DNA of 64,000 nt from Isoetes taiwanensis (taxonomy: Eukaryota; Streptophyta; Lycopodiopsida; Isoetales; Isoetaceae): positions 981,998-1,045,997 of the forward strand of contig JAJEKV010000028.1 in the NCBI GenBank assembly GCA_021234155.1, read 5' to 3'. Position 1 is the stretch's first letter, and every line of letters begins with the position of its first letter. Below are positions 23,201 through 35,505 of the stretch, in pieces. A model generated the notes under the pieces. That model saw only the letters and a list, made by a program, of their open reading frames with translations. It was not told where the DNA came from and did no database searches. A program made the position numbers and the translations under genes.

Positions 23201-26200
23201 TCGTTGGTTCCTCCTTGATCTTAGGAATTGCTCTAAAGACCTAACTCTGTCCTCCAAAATAATCATAGCTTCATCTGGCAGCCTACATGAAATAATGCCA
23301 CCAGCTTCTCCTGACACATCAGTGCCATCACCTTTCGCAACAAATACAGGAAGCTCCCAAACACCCCAAAGCAACCTTGCAACACACAGACAAAGGCCTT
23401 CATGAGCACCAGAAAACACTGGCTCTGCTTCCTGAACTACCTGGCCCATATTGAAACCTCCGCCCACAGAATTTAGTGACGTTGCCATTGCTCCACCTCC
23501 CTGCATCCGAGGAATGCCAACAAGTCTAGGATCTTCAAAAGCTTCAGCAGCCTTCTCAGCCACAGCTGTGGACACTATTTTTTCCCCTTCTGAAACAAGA
23601 CGTGCTGCTAAGAGTAAGCACATAGCAGCAGCTTCCCCAGTGCCAAATCTTTGGAAAAAATCTTCCAAGGAAGATCTTGGTGCATTTGTCTCAAACAAAC
23701 GTTGTAATAAGTCCACTGGCCTGTTTATTATAACCTCCATTATTCCTATGGTACTAAAAACCACAATTCTTCTTCTTGGAAGAATATGCTGTGTGGCCAG
23801 TTCCCCCCGTGCCCATAGGCTTCTTGCTACAGCCAACTCCCCTAAGCCAATGGAGACCGTTGGTATCCACACAGATGCTAGTGCTGCAGCTGACTGTTCT
23901 GGAGGTGGTAAAACATCTGCAATAGCTAATGTTCTCCCTTCCACTCCAAGGAGAGAAACAAGCTCTCTAAGAGCACGCATGCTTCTTCCAGTCGATTCAC
24001 CGGCTCCAAATGGAAGACTACCACTGGAAACCAATGGAGCTGAGAAATCTCGTGTTGCTACAAGTAATCTCGATGTTGTTGCTGGTGAAGAATCAGAAAG
24101 CACAAGGACACCGCTTGAATATTGTGCTGCTTCTACCTTCAGTGCCAGGGCTTCAGATTGTGACCGTGCTCCTGTTGACAAACTCCCAAATGTAATGCTT
24201 CCACCTATACCAATAGAAGGAGCAGGTCTCGTTGTCACTGTTCTCAACACAGAAGGGCCTGCAACCTGACTTGCACCTCCCATAGCAGGAGTAGTTGATA
24301 GATATATTCTCCGACCATCCGAAGCTATTGCCACAAGATGCAGCCATTTCGACTCTGCTGAGGAGACAGGTGATATGGAAACAATGCTAGTTTTGCCAAC
24401 TCTTCCACCAACTCTATTAGCTAATGCTCTAGCTGCACCAGGGCGGCCTTCCTTCTGATCCCACACATTTCTTTCTTCTACAATCTTTTTTGGAGCTGAG
24501 TCGCCACACTTTCCAAGGTCAAATACTTGAATCTTTGACTCTTGGGACCGTGTATATAAAATATTCCTCTCATCATCAATCACAATTTCAGCAACAGAAT
24601 CCACTGCTCCAAATTTCAAAGCATTAGGTATCACCCACCTGATGACATGCCAATAGGTTGTGGTAATAATCCAAGGAGTCAATAATGTAAAGCTGAGAAT
24701 TTACACATCATAGAACTATTTTAAATCATCTGAGTTTTTCCAAAGAACAAACCATTTCTCAAGCCAGATATTAAAGAGAATATATAAGTTTAAGTTTAGA
24801 TTATGTTATTGCTTTAAAGGACTATGTTGACACCAAGATAAAATTGACAAACGTTATCAAGTTCAGACTTATCCAACAACATGTCTTGTAAACAAATAAA
24901 AGTGAACCGTTAACAATATCAAAGCTAGTAACCTGGATAGAAGGCTTTTAAAACTTCCAGTATGGCAAACTTTACGGCAGCGGCTTTGCCAACCCATTCC
25001 TGTTGAATAAAGAAGCTCATAGATATGCCCATCTCTTCCCCCAAGAAAAATACGTCCTTTGTCAGTGGTGCTAACACATGTCATTATTACACCATCAGTT
25101 GGAATTGTATATTCGGGAAGTGGTTGTAAAGATAGCTCAGCAAATGGATCGTTACCGTCACTGCCACCACTGCAACATACTCCAAGCAGTACCAACTGTC
25201 CAAGCAATTTCACATTTTTCAATGCTTCACGATTTCATGTTCATAAAGTTAAACTACAAAAGATCCAACAATATTGCACGGGTAACATATAAAATTCAGC
25301 GCAGCCTCGCATCAAGTATTGAAGCTGACCTGACCATTTTACTAGGCCAATTTATCGTCCCTTGTTCCGATACAATACCTGAACTCGTAGCATAAACAAA
25401 AACTCATCTACTTCTTGAGATGACGGACTCATCCCAGTGTGCATGATACCAATGCATTCTAAACTATTTTTTAGGAATATCGGGCTTCACAAAACAAAAA
25501 CACATTGTCGTAAAGCCAAAAGAAATTCAAGACTGTGATTGCTATGCCATAAGGACATTTTTTCTGAGTTCCAATGGGCACTAGAGACTGAAGTGCAGCT
25601 GAGATACTAAATTACAGAGTTTATATCATGTCAGTATAAGTTTTTTACCTCAACGGGGGTGGCTAGTACGAGGAGATGCTGAATTGCTTCCACAAAGATC
25701 CCAGGCTTAACCTTTGCCAAGCCAACAGCACAAATAGCCTGCTCCTCCCCATTGTACTCTGGGCAGATCCCATCCCTGCATAGCATTGTAACAGTACTTT
25801 TTATATCAGATTTTGCCAATGCGATCACGAAAAACGTTCATTTTGCATGCAGAACTAAAGATTATAAGAAGTCACAATGTGAGGGCCAATATCGTGTTAA
25901 AGCTTGCATATTAACACATACCATTTGTCGAAACGCCATAAAAATAATGTTTCATCCACAGTTGCCCAGGCACGTCGGATTGTAGGAAATAGTCCACATA
26001 AAGATGTACCTTGCCCACTAGCTGCATTATATCGCTCAACCAATGCAGGGGGGAGCTCCCTTGCATTGGCAACATCAATGAAGGATGGCCACTCTTTGGG
26101 TGGAGAAGAATAAGGGTTACTTGAATATCTAGATGCATCTAAGGAATCTAACAGGTCACCGGAAGCTAGGCACCTCACATCTCCGCTTATAGTGTCACTT

Positions 26201-26256
26201 AACAAACGGCCTGCAGCTGAAATATCTTCCACAACGGCTTCATCATCCCAGCTCAT
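20262..26256 (-). CDS. NUP155: Nucleoporin NUP155
   Basis: Twelve exons on the minus strand join in phase: 26256-25922, 25775-25649, 25195-24933, 24638-23021, 22914-22702, 22618-22371, 22297-21871, 21745-21543, 21461-21116, 21034-20816, 20747-20431 and 20364-20262. They encode 1472 residues, close to the plant orthologue (about 1460). NUP155 is an inner-ring scaffold of the nuclear pore complex and binds membrane-associated nucleoporins. The N-terminal beta-propeller region includes MSWDDEAV, RRAWATVDETLFLWRFDKW, CPEYNGEEQAICAVGLAK and GRDGHIYELLYSTG. The C-terminal alpha-solenoid includes LREGCPSYYNESDY, KVPESADLLSVCQRFEDLRF and the final VKRLALPPSQVETV. Exon 4 is unusually long (1618 bases). 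Eleven introns follow GT-AG except the tenth, which is GC-AG. No frame breaks were seen. Confidence 0.96.
20748..20815 (-). other. GC-AG intron (NUP155 intron 10)
   Basis: On the minus strand exon 10 ends CAG and the intron begins GCAAGT. It ends with TTTTCAG before GAGCGGGTTTCAGC. Using this GC donor joins LEKAAQ to ERVSAGVEVIGDDDIARALL, which aligns with the continuous plant NUP155 sequence (LEKAALE...IESVGDEDIARALL). No GT donor nearby gives the right frame. The intron is only 68 bases. Confidence 0.85.
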
Positions 26257-26740
26257 CCTGACACAGACGACGGAGTTGGGCTCTGCTCTGCATCCAAACG
26301 TTTAGTCTAGTAGAGGGAAATTTCATATAATAGGGTACAAGGCCTTACTTATATTTTTCCACGAAGTTTGGGGTCTGCTATTTTCCAGTTTTGTTGGGTT
26401 ATTGTTGGGGTTTTGGGTTGCCATTAGGCTAAAAGGGCACGGCGCTTTTAACATTCCAAGGACATTCGCCTTTAGCCACTCAGATTTCTTTATGCTTTGG
26501 GGCGAGTATCTCCAGTATATTCGAACTTTAGACTTACCTATTATAGCAGGTAATTGTTATGTCAATTGGCCAAGAAAAAGTTAGACTTAGTATGATCTTA
26601 TATAACGGGGTGAGCTCCTCAAGCACGATAGCATGGCAATATGGGTGGATGCGTGTTTGCTCATGGTTAACATTGATAGCAACTCTGAAGGACGTAAAAG
26701 GCAGTTAGGTTCATTTCGTCGCGTCCACCAGTAGCGCCTT

Positions 26741-26750
26741 GCCACGTGGC
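26741..26750. promoter_or_regulatory. Perfect G-box palindrome upstream of NUP155
   Basis: GCCACGTGGC is a 10-base perfect palindrome with the CACGTG core bound by plant bZIP and bHLH factors. It lies 485 bases upstream of the NUP155 ATG. Function is inferred from sequence only. Confidence 0.4.
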
Positions 26751-26790
26751 GCGTTTCTTATACTGAATGTTAATAAATTTTAGTTTTATG

Positions 26791-26849
26791 CGTTTACCTG
26801 ACATTTAGACTTTTTACCCGACATTCTAACTTTTTACCCGACAGTCTGG
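26791..26849. repeat. Three 20-bp direct repeats
   Basis: Units like CTTTTTACCCGACATTCTAA occur three times with a 20-base period; the first copy is more diverged. They lie 30 bases from the hairpin at 26,879. Confidence 0.75.
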
Positions 26850-26878
26850 CGACAGAATTGAACCTGTCTCCCACGTTA

Positions 26879-26959
26879 CAGGAATGTCAATTTACTTGAC
26901 ATTCCTGAGAGCGGAGCCCTATTGGCATCTCAGGAATGTCAAGTAAATTGACATTCCTG
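26879..26959. repeat. Nested perfect inverted repeat (31-bp arms)
   Basis: Arms at 26,879-26,909 and 26,929-26,959 are exact reverse complements over 31 bases, separated by 19 bases. Each arm is itself an interrupted palindrome, with AGGAATGTCAA and TTGACATTCCT around a five-base centre, so the 11-mer occurs four times. The transcript of either strand could fold into one long stem or two short ones. No flanking duplication was seen. Confidence 0.95.
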
Positions 26960-28960
26960 TATACAGCAAGTTTCTAAACTCGTTTACGAGTAAACAATAG
27001 CAAAAATCATAAAACTCATTATGCTTAAAAGCAAGTTTGCCCATGCTTCAAAGCTCAAATGAGTGTGCACTTCACATATGTTGCTTCCTTTTCTCAAGAT
27101 CTTCAGGATCACGGATGAATATCTCAATTGCTAGGAGTTTATGAACATTAGGAAGTAGTTTAACGAGTTCAATGGCAGTCAGTCTGAGATCTGCCAAAGA
27201 GAATTAGAATCTTCCTATATTCTAGTAGATAGAAAGCTAGTAGTATAGATTTTATTGCATGTGGCATGCGAAATCATCAATAGATTGTGGATGGTATGGA
27301 GAGTAGAAAAGAATGTTTGATACGATCAAGGCTTATTACAGCTTCTGAGTATCATGATTCAAGCAATATTGATGCCTCCTTGTCTCTGCTCAAAGCTGGA
27401 AAGATATATATAACTTCACAGTCCTATCATCAACAACTAACAAATCAAGAAACTATTCTATTCATTAATATCATAATGTTGCTGACGAGAATCCTCGGAT
27501 ATATGCATTTTAATCCTAGTGCTTGGTATATGAAACACACCCAAGCCCTTCCATGTAGATAAATGTCATTATACTACGTGGAAAAGCAGAAAGTGTGCTC
27601 GAGCCTTCCAATAGCCAACATATAAACATGTAAGCAAGAGAATAAGGAACATAACATTCTACCTTCAGAGTGTGCGTATGACAATGCCCTAGCCCCTAGC
27701 TTATATATTATAATCTACTTAAATTAGGGAGTCGTCTCAAGGTCTTTTCCTAGAGATAAGAGAACCACTGACTAGACTGACAAGTTAGATGCAAATAGAC
27801 TCAACTTTTGCTTCCATTTGCCCTTTTCCCATGCCCTATGATAATAAGACCGTGATCTTGGGTTTAGAGACCACATCGTTCACAACATAGCCACTAATGC
27901 TACCCTAAATAGCCTAGGGAACCGCATGCATTTGCCTTCTAGGTACCCTAAGGAAAACAGAGGACTAGTACCTCTTGAACTTCGGCTAAGGTGCAATTCA
28001 CTAGAGAGAAGAGTGCAAGCTTAGCTTCAACATTTCAAGTCAGGAACTATTCCTCATGCTCTACCTTCAATATAATATTTCCAACTTTTAGGTTCTTGAG
28101 GGATTGGGGTATGTAGTAGAGCTCGCGCTTAGCGCGAAGATGTCAAATGACTATATTTCATGCTTAGTATAAGGACATTGACACAAAATAAAGGACAACA
28201 ATACCTTGGTTGTCTTTGCGATAAGTGTAAGCGCGAGTTGTACTCATCCGTTGTCTTCGCGCTAAACATGGCATAAGTGATCCATGTGTTCATATTCATC
28301 TGGCTAACCATGTACTGTTCTATAACATGTAGAAAAATAATCCAATATGGTATGACATGGCATCCCAGAAGCGTCAGAAGAAAGTTTTCAAGATAAAAAA
28401 TACATAAAAAGTATAAAAAGATTATGAGTTGCAAACACGCAAAGATGCAAACATTGACCAGATGTTGGACATGAAGTTGGTAGATGCTTGAACTTGTGAA
28501 CTAAATGCAGGCGTCCCAAAGACACTCTTTCCTGCATGCTTGAAGTGGTACATGAATGTCAATTATGTTGGATCTAAGTATGATGTTCATATTATCTTGT
28601 AAAGAATTGATGTTCAATTCCTTATATGTACCGTTTAAAAGCAATTTTTAGTATTTACAAGTACGCTGCAAGTATTGATGCCTTGAAAAATAATGAAATA
28701 GAAGAGACTGTCTTCAATATGAGTGGAAACTCCGAGGGAGCAACCATGGAGTTGATGTTATTTGTGAAGGTGTGCTACCTCGAGGCTTTCAAGCTTTTAC
28801 ATCAATGTTGTTGGTGACACTGGAACCTCAATCCAGTCAAAGATGCTTCCGATTGTCCAAGCATCTAAGGTGGTCCCAAAACACGATAATGATAAGTTAT
28901 TAATGTTTGACTCCAGACACGTGGCATAACTCTATATTGAAGGTTGACGTCTCTCAATAG
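26960..28960. other. Intergenic DNA, no gene recognised
   Basis: AT-rich sequence with frames no longer than about 100 codons. A short inverted pair GCTCGCGCTTAGCGCGAAGA (28,120-28,139) and its partial complement near 28,228-28,262 (AAGCGCGAG, CTTCGCGCTAAAC) could form a weak stem. Nothing else is supported. Confidence 0.4.
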
Positions 28961-29534
28961 TTGCTCACCAATATGCAGGCCCTAGTGAAGGAAGTGTGTG
29001 ACTATTTGTTGGCTGTAAAAAGCAGACAGAAGAGCATAGTGGATAAACATCGGACGCCACAAGAATTTCAGGTTGGGGATTCCGTATGGCTCAAGACCAA
29101 AGTGAAGCAAGCCAAGCTCAAGATTAAAAATTGCAAGAAACTGGCATCTCGATGGGCGGGACCCTTTGAGATCATATAATGCATAGGGCCATAAGGGCTA
29201 CAAACTAAATCTTCCAATGCATCTTAAAGTTCATAAGGTTTTTCATGTAAGCCTTTTGAAAAAACATACACCTAATCCTGATGAAATCCTTGATTCATCT
29301 ACGCTTTTGGAAATGACGGATGAGCAATTGGAGATTGACCCAGAGGCTCTTCTTGATCGTGCATACAAACAAACAAGGAGGACTCAAATCTTGCAGTACT
29401 TGGCTAATTGGAAACACTTGCCACCCGAAGATGCAACATGGGTCCTCAAAATGGATCTTGATAAGGCTTACCTGGACTTCATGCTGCAATGCCAGAGGCG
29501 CACCCGATGCTATCACCTCCAACTCCGAAGGTAG
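28961..29534 (+). pseudogene. Ty3/gypsy integrase C-terminus and chromodomain
   Basis: The first + frame (28,961-29,179) encodes a Lys-rich stretch with FQVGDSVWLKTK and SRWAGPFEII, the C-terminal module of gypsy integrase with its GPF motif. A TAA and a one-base shift follow. The frame at 29,217-29,534 then reads HKVFHVSLLKKHTP and a chromodomain with LQYLANWKHLPPEDATWVLK. The module order matches plant chromoviruses, whose chromodomain directs integration to particular chromatin. Upstream gag, protease, reverse transcriptase and the integrase core are missing. With a stop, a shift and a truncation this copy is dead. Confidence 0.85.
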
Positions 29535-30037
29535 GCACCAGAGTGATAGATCCGACAGTGATTATGCATAAGGGGCTGGGAAGAGTTCCATCTTAAAAAG
29601 GAATAAGCATTTAGGCATGATAGGATGCGTTCGTCGACGGCCATTATGGGAATAAAGCCATTCCTTAGGCCGAGATGAAGAACAAGCCCTAGGCATAACA
29701 GGAATTCAACTTTCAAGTTCAGTTCATAAGGGGTGGTCCCTTCAAATGCAATATTTTATATAGATCAATAGATACTAATGTCGGTGTAACTCTGCAGGCC
29801 AATAACAGCTGACATCTTGCCTGCAGGTTTCACCATGGTCCATTAAGGACCTAGGGCTCTTGTTTTGTATATGTGCTAAGTTTTTGAATGTCTTATGTTA
29901 TCTGTATGACTACGATAAAAAAACAATGATCACTATATGTCTTTTATTACCTACAGTAATTCTCCTCTGGTAATATGAAATTGTACCATTGTGTTACCCT
30001 AATCTGCTTTAATGTTGAGGACAACATTAATCTTTGT

Positions 30038-30700
30038 GTGGGGGGAGGGGGTGTAATTCCACGTATTTTATATGATGTATGTACAATATACATGACACAT
30101 TACCATGTGTATGTAACGGTAGATTAACTCTTTATGGGGATTAGGAAATGGGACATAGTTATGCTAAAATTACATTTATTAAGTAAGCTAATTATGCAAC
30201 CTTAGCTAATTAATAAATAATTATGTTAATTAATTATTAATTTAGCTTATTAGCAAGTGCCACTTGGGCAAAATTGATTGGCCCTAATGGACTTGCTAAT
30301 CCAGGGGTAATCAAAATTGGACCTCCACGCCAATTTTGCCCCAAATCAATTTGGGGGATTTGAGAGAGGAGGATCAGCATGTTCAAACCTTGTTCAAATA
30401 AGAGAGATAGAGAACCTAAGAGACAATGTGTCCAGTCAGGATATCGGTTAGTGTGTAGATACCTTGAGTTTTTGAGTTAGGATTAACCCTTGTATGATTA
30501 GATGAATGGTTAATCTTTTATTGTTGTTTAACTTGAGATTATGGATGGATTCATGAATTGTGGTAGTTCTTTTGCTGCACCTCTTGTGCTTGTAGAATAA
30601 GGGGGGTAGAGACCTAAAGGCTATTAGGAATAGGGATGTTTCTAGTTACAAGTGCGATTTACCTGCGTTTCGAGATTAGCAGATAAATTCGCTTCTTGAG
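30038..30700 (+). mobile_element. Gypsy polypurine tract and LTR
   Basis: A purine tract (GTGGGGGGAGGGGG, ending at 30,051) precedes TGTAATTCCACG, the likely LTR start at 30,052. The part from about 30,230 to 30,690 is clearly homologous to the 3' end of each tandem unit at 47,450-48,040, 52,850-53,450 and 59,490-60,090 (shared blocks TTGATTGGCCC/TCTATTGGTCC, GATTAACCCTTG and GGGGTAGAGACCTAAA). The downstream LTR end was not located, so the right coordinate is approximate. Confidence 0.65.
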
Positions 30701-33690
30701 GCTAGTTGAGAGAGTTCCCCTTGGAGTATTTATAACCTTGTTGCATTCCTCTCATTTTCATCAGCCATCTTTGAGCCTCTCCTTTGTGGTCACATTCCCC
30801 GACGCTTTGTAATATTCTTAGGCGCTCTCTTCTTGAGCTGCCTTTGAACTGCCTTTGGATCACTTGTCTCCTATGCGCTAATTTGTTGAATATGGATTTT
30901 CTTGTGTTTTGCCACAATTCGTTTGGTCCCGGATCATAGGGTTGAAGCTACCATTTTATTGTACCTTTAACCTCTTCCCATATGATTTCAGAGTCTCGAA
31001 GGCACATGCTTCATAGGCAAAGGGATGTTCTTAACAGTTTGGGTCGTATCTTTTTGGGCAAATCAAGAATCTAGTTCCTGCAAGCAAGCTGGTTAGTGTA
31101 AACGGCATACCTTTTAGAGGGTCGAACTATTTAGATGGATCATATTAGAATTTGGATTGCTCACAATGTACAAGACTTCCATTGTCGGTTCACGTCTTCA
31201 ACATGTATGATTTGTAGCTTTTTGGGCTCCACAATCTACTCATGTGCTAACTTTCGGGTCATTTTCCTCTATTTTCTATGCTCTGCATAAGCCGGCTTTG
31301 AACCTAGTTCATGTTGGCTGCCATTAGTATAGCTTATGTGTGTTGCGTCTGTCATGATATCCTTGCCTGCTATCCTTTTTGGATATTTTTAATCACCACG
31401 ATTTCACGGTGGATGCCAGCCGCATTGATTTTTCTCAACTCGTGACATCCATAGCTTTCTGTGTCAGTGGTGCTACAAGCTCTCCAAGGTATTTGCTGTT
31501 TATGTGCTCCAATGCTCAAGATACTAAGTTTTAGCTGTCGATAATGTGGTCGATTGATGAGATCACTTTTTAAGTTGCAAGAGATGTGTTCAAAACGAAG
31601 CTAAGTGTTATTCTTGCAGCTCTATTCTTGATTTTCGTCATTCTTACACTTCTAAATCCTCCCCCCTCTCATTTTTGTTAGATTTGCAAGATATTTAATA
31701 GATATAGCCTCTCTTGTTGAAATTGCTGCAGTTATTTATTTAATCTATCAGACCACTTTATCTGTAGATATATGCCACATATTCCCATCTACCTTATGCC
31801 TTGCAATGCACCTCTCGATAGGTCTTCATCAATGTAGTATTGGAGTATAGAGAAATGTTGATTACTGCATATAAATCAGTGGCTCACAATAGGATATGAA
31901 TTTGGTCATTTGCCTGGACTATTTTGCTGCATGTCAAAGCAGTACGACATCGCTGGCCAAAGCAAAAGCCTAAGGTGAGATTTAGAGGACGTCTTGTAAG
32001 CAAGGTAAGGTAAGGTAAGGTAAGGTAAGGTAAGGTAAGGTAAGCCAAGTATGTTTTTCTTTCTCAGGAAGATGGTAGGTGGTCTTGCTTGTCTACAGCC
32101 TTTAACATTACTTGTTCTAGTCTGTTTTGCGCATTGCTTTCTAATCTAGACTGGCTGGGAGTAGAATAGTGGTGGATCTTATCTATTGGTTAGATTGACA
32201 TTTATACTTATGTAATTTGATATGAACTAATTTTCGAGATTCGAGCTATTTAAGCTAATTGCAGTTTTTTAGTCGTGTTTATGTTCTGTGCATTGTTATC
32301 AATTCATTTTGCATGGAGCAATTTTTGCATTCTGGTGTAGTATCCTTGTGTTTCTAACTGCAATCCAGTCTCCCAGTTCCCTTTGCTGTCTCATTTTTCC
32401 AGTGCAACATGAAAGATTTCACCAAGACCAAAGATGAGCATTTGAGCACAGATTTCATAAGCGAAGTATCTTTGTGACTAAGTTGAATCAGTTCAACATT
32501 GTTGGGCATGCACCGAGGTCCTTTTGCTGTTGTCCTATTGTTGTTGTGAAATGTCAAGTTTGAAGAATGCATTTGGTGTGTAATGTAGCTGGTGTGTTAA
32601 ATTTGGCAATGATGTGGAGATAGAAGTATTTTGAGCAAGGTATACATTTGCATTTTATGTGAAGGTTCTTATGTTGTGGATGCTCATGTTGTTGGTTCAA
32701 GGGAATACCAAGGCAATGACTTGCAGTTTGTCTGCGCACTTCAAAGCTCCTTTTGGTGGTACAAAAGAGTCATGTGATTTTAGCTCACCCAATTCACGTG
32801 CTCAACAACGGTCAAGGTTCAAAATCTTTTGCCTTTCATTGGACAAATTTTTTGTCAAGGCTTTACGGGATGGTTTGGTAGTTGTATGTCATTTGGGTTT
32901 ATTTGCTAGCTGGGGCATATGCACGTCTAGATATCTGTTCCAGATTTTAGCTCGCTCCTGGCATTGGTGGTTACATGTCCCCGTTTGTGCTTTTATGGTG
33001 TTTTCATTGCCTGTCTCTGCCCAGAATTAAGCTTACTTCTGGTAGTAGTGGTTACATTGTCTTGATACACTTGCAAGACATGACCTAGAGAAACGTTTGA
33101 ATTTCAGGAACCGTTTATGGTGACTTCACTGGATTTTTTGTTAGTGATGGTGGGTATTGGTGAATGTCTCAGTTTTGCTGGAGCACATTTTTTTTAGATA
33201 TGGTAGCGTTGCTAGCCTTTTTTGGTCGTGCGTATACATAGTTAGTCTTGTTATTCATTTTTCCTTGTTATGCATAGTTAGTCTTATTATTCATTTTCCT
33301 GCTATGTAGACTTTGGGGATTGCTCGACTTTAGCACTTTAGCATTTTTCTAAATTTACATTTTCACCCTCTTATAGGGTTGTATTTCTTCCATTACACGC
33401 TTCACTATCCTTCATATTTTATAGGCCTTATAAGTTTTCTGGCATATTTACCGAACTTCTTGTTGAGATGTTTGTATATTTTGAATATGATGACTTGTGT
33501 CTTAATTCCTTCCTTAATCTTAACATTCAATAGTCTCTAAGACCTTAGCCCCTTCAAAAAAATTCAAGTTCCTTGTTTCGTTAGTCCATCTCTTGCCTCT
33601 ATGGAGTTGCGGACATGACATTTCAAGATTTTATTTGGCTAGGTTGTCACACGTTTTTAGAGTTGTTTATTACACTTTGCTTTCATATTG
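30701..33690. other. Intergenic DNA, no gene recognised
   Basis: AT-rich with only short frames; the longest is 123 codons at 32,659-33,030 (+), without a recognisable domain. It contains a pentamer array at 32,001-32,044 and may include further LTR sequence from the element on its left. Confidence 0.4.
32001..32044. repeat. (AAGGT)n microsatellite
   Basis: Eight perfect GGTAA/AAGGT pentamers in a row. Confidence 0.95.
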
Positions 33691-34440
33691 TTAGTTGGTT
33701 CATTGTGCCTCGAAGTGGGTCCGTGATGGACCCTCTTTGGCTCTACTGGTCTTGGAGGAAGGGGTTTGGCTGATTCTAGGGCTTTCCTCCTTTCACGAAC
33801 TTCAGAATGTTCTGCCGGCAGTACCAATCATTATATATGTTCCACCGCCGGAGGTAGACTTTATACGCTGGCTTCCTCTCGAAATCCCGGTCCTTCTTGA
33901 GCTTGAAGGCCCTCTCCCCCACCTTCTGCTTCTTGATCACCTTAGGTGGCTTGGGCCACTTGGGGTAAGATGGTCGGGCATTAAGTTTTGACGTTTCTCC
34001 TACCTCTCCTTCTGGCTCCTCTGCGTCCTAGTCTTCCTCCATGTCTTCTTCGAGCTCCTCCTCCGAATCATCTGACCGTCCCCCCGGCCTATCTTCCCTG
34101 CGCTTCGTCCTTCTCTCTTGCCGCCTCTCCCTCCTTTCCCTCTCTTCCCATTCCTCCTCCATTCTGCCATCTTCTCGTTCCCCTTCCTCTTCCTCAAGGG
34201 CCCTTCCGTCTGTTGCTCTTCCTACTGCTGCTGCTGCTGCCTCCCTTTGCTCCCGGAGAGAGTTTCCCGGACGAAATTCTCGCCTGTCTGCTGAGTCGCT
34301 TCGGACGAGCTGCTTGGAACTCGCTCGTCCTTAGTGTGGTAGGACTCGTCGGAGGAGTCCGAGATGCTGGGCTCATCACCCTCGCCGAGCTTCGACCTTA
34401 ACTGCTTGAGGATCTTTGGCCATGCTGGGCCTCTTCCTGA
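33680..34440 (-). pseudogene. Antisense gypsy gag-like region, decayed
   Basis: This lies just inside the primer-binding site of the antisense LTR at 35,008-35,505, where gag should be. On the minus strand a possible start (ATGGCCAAAGATCC, about 34,424) leads into several interrupted frames rich in Arg, Lys, Ser, Glu and Gln; the sequence is GC-rich and low in complexity. The location fits a gag precursor but no zinc knuckle or capsid motif can be recognised. Several stops and shifts make it non-functional. Confidence 0.4.
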
Positions 34441-35007
34441 GGCTCCTAACCTTCCTCACGGTGCATTTGGTGTGCACCATATCTTACGGTTAGGGAAACT
34501 GATTAACTTAAGGTGGAGATCACCTTAAGGCTGAGAGAGAGAGTTTCGGGGAAAATTAGGGAAAAGGGCTAAAATAGCGTTTAGAAAGAGAAAGACCACA
34601 TACCAAGGAATATTTCTTTGTCATTATTGTCCCTATTAATTAGCTACCTTATTAATGGCTCTCTTATATAATTATTTTTTCTTCAAATTTTTAAATTTCT
34701 AATGGTTCTTGGGATTTTAATTATGAATTTACACCATTTTTCACCCAAATCTCGGATTTGGACGATTCTTCGATCCATTTTGTGTGAAATTTGGTTTTAA
34801 TGAATAATTTACATTCCAAATTTATTAGAATGCTTATTTGACTCATCCTTTTCCCCTAAGTTTATAACTTAGCCTAATTCTATGACCCTACTACTTGGGG
34901 GAAAAACATTTCTCCCACTTTCGAGGTTCGATATTGGAATTTTGGTCAGTTAATTCTACTTGAAGAGGGTTATGGCCAGTGCTAGCTCTCGGTCAACCAA
35001 GAACATT

Positions 35008-35505
35008 GCTCTGATACTATTGTGACGCTCCTCGCACATATACGACGCCCCACCGTATATCCTACGACAAATCCTCCATCCAACATCATCTGCTACATGG
35101 GTCCTCAGTTTGCCATGTGCCTAGGATAGCCAAGACGCGGGTAGGGAAACATGGAGGTGTCTTTTGTGCCCGTCCCCAATGGACTCCTATGACAGCAGAA
35201 GCATACTACAATGTCAGCACTGGAAATAATATAATATAATCAACTACCACTAAGAGTAGCACTTCCATCCATCCATAGATATATTAGAGATAACAATGAA
35301 TTGTAAAATATATAAGCTCCTACCCAGGCTCATACTCATAAGGGAAAGTAGACCGACGGTTGGGCCTCAAGATAGAGCAGACCGAGATATAACAATGGTG
35401 GGGCTGGCTATAGACAATAGCTAGGGTTGACCACTCCATCTGCCCCTCCTGTGCACACTTTGCAGATGGGCTAAATCAGGCTCTGTTGTGACTGTAACCT
35501 GCCGA
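35008..35505 (-). mobile_element. Antisense gypsy 5' LTR end with primer-binding site
   Basis: Read on the minus strand, the LTR ends GGAGCGTCACA at 35,021 and is followed by ATAGTATCAGAGC, a close match to the TGGTATCAGAGC primer-binding site for initiator Met-tRNA. The LTR portion matches 6002-6491 in inverted orientation over about 480 bases, with shared blocks such as CCATCTGCCCCTCCTGTGC (seen as its complement at 6050-6075). The 5' part of this LTR is missing. Confidence 0.8.

Noticed and set aside
23451-24269. A 272-codon open frame on the + strand
   Set aside because: It lies entirely opposite NUP155 exon 4, which is in a well-conserved frame. The + frame is a by-product of that exon's codon use and shows no domain.
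34000-34400. Overlapping + and - frames rich in Ser, Pro, Leu or Arg
   Set aside because: The stretch is GC- and CT-rich low-complexity DNA, so several frames stay open by chance. Only the minus strand fits the position of gag next to the antisense primer-binding site, and that is decayed.
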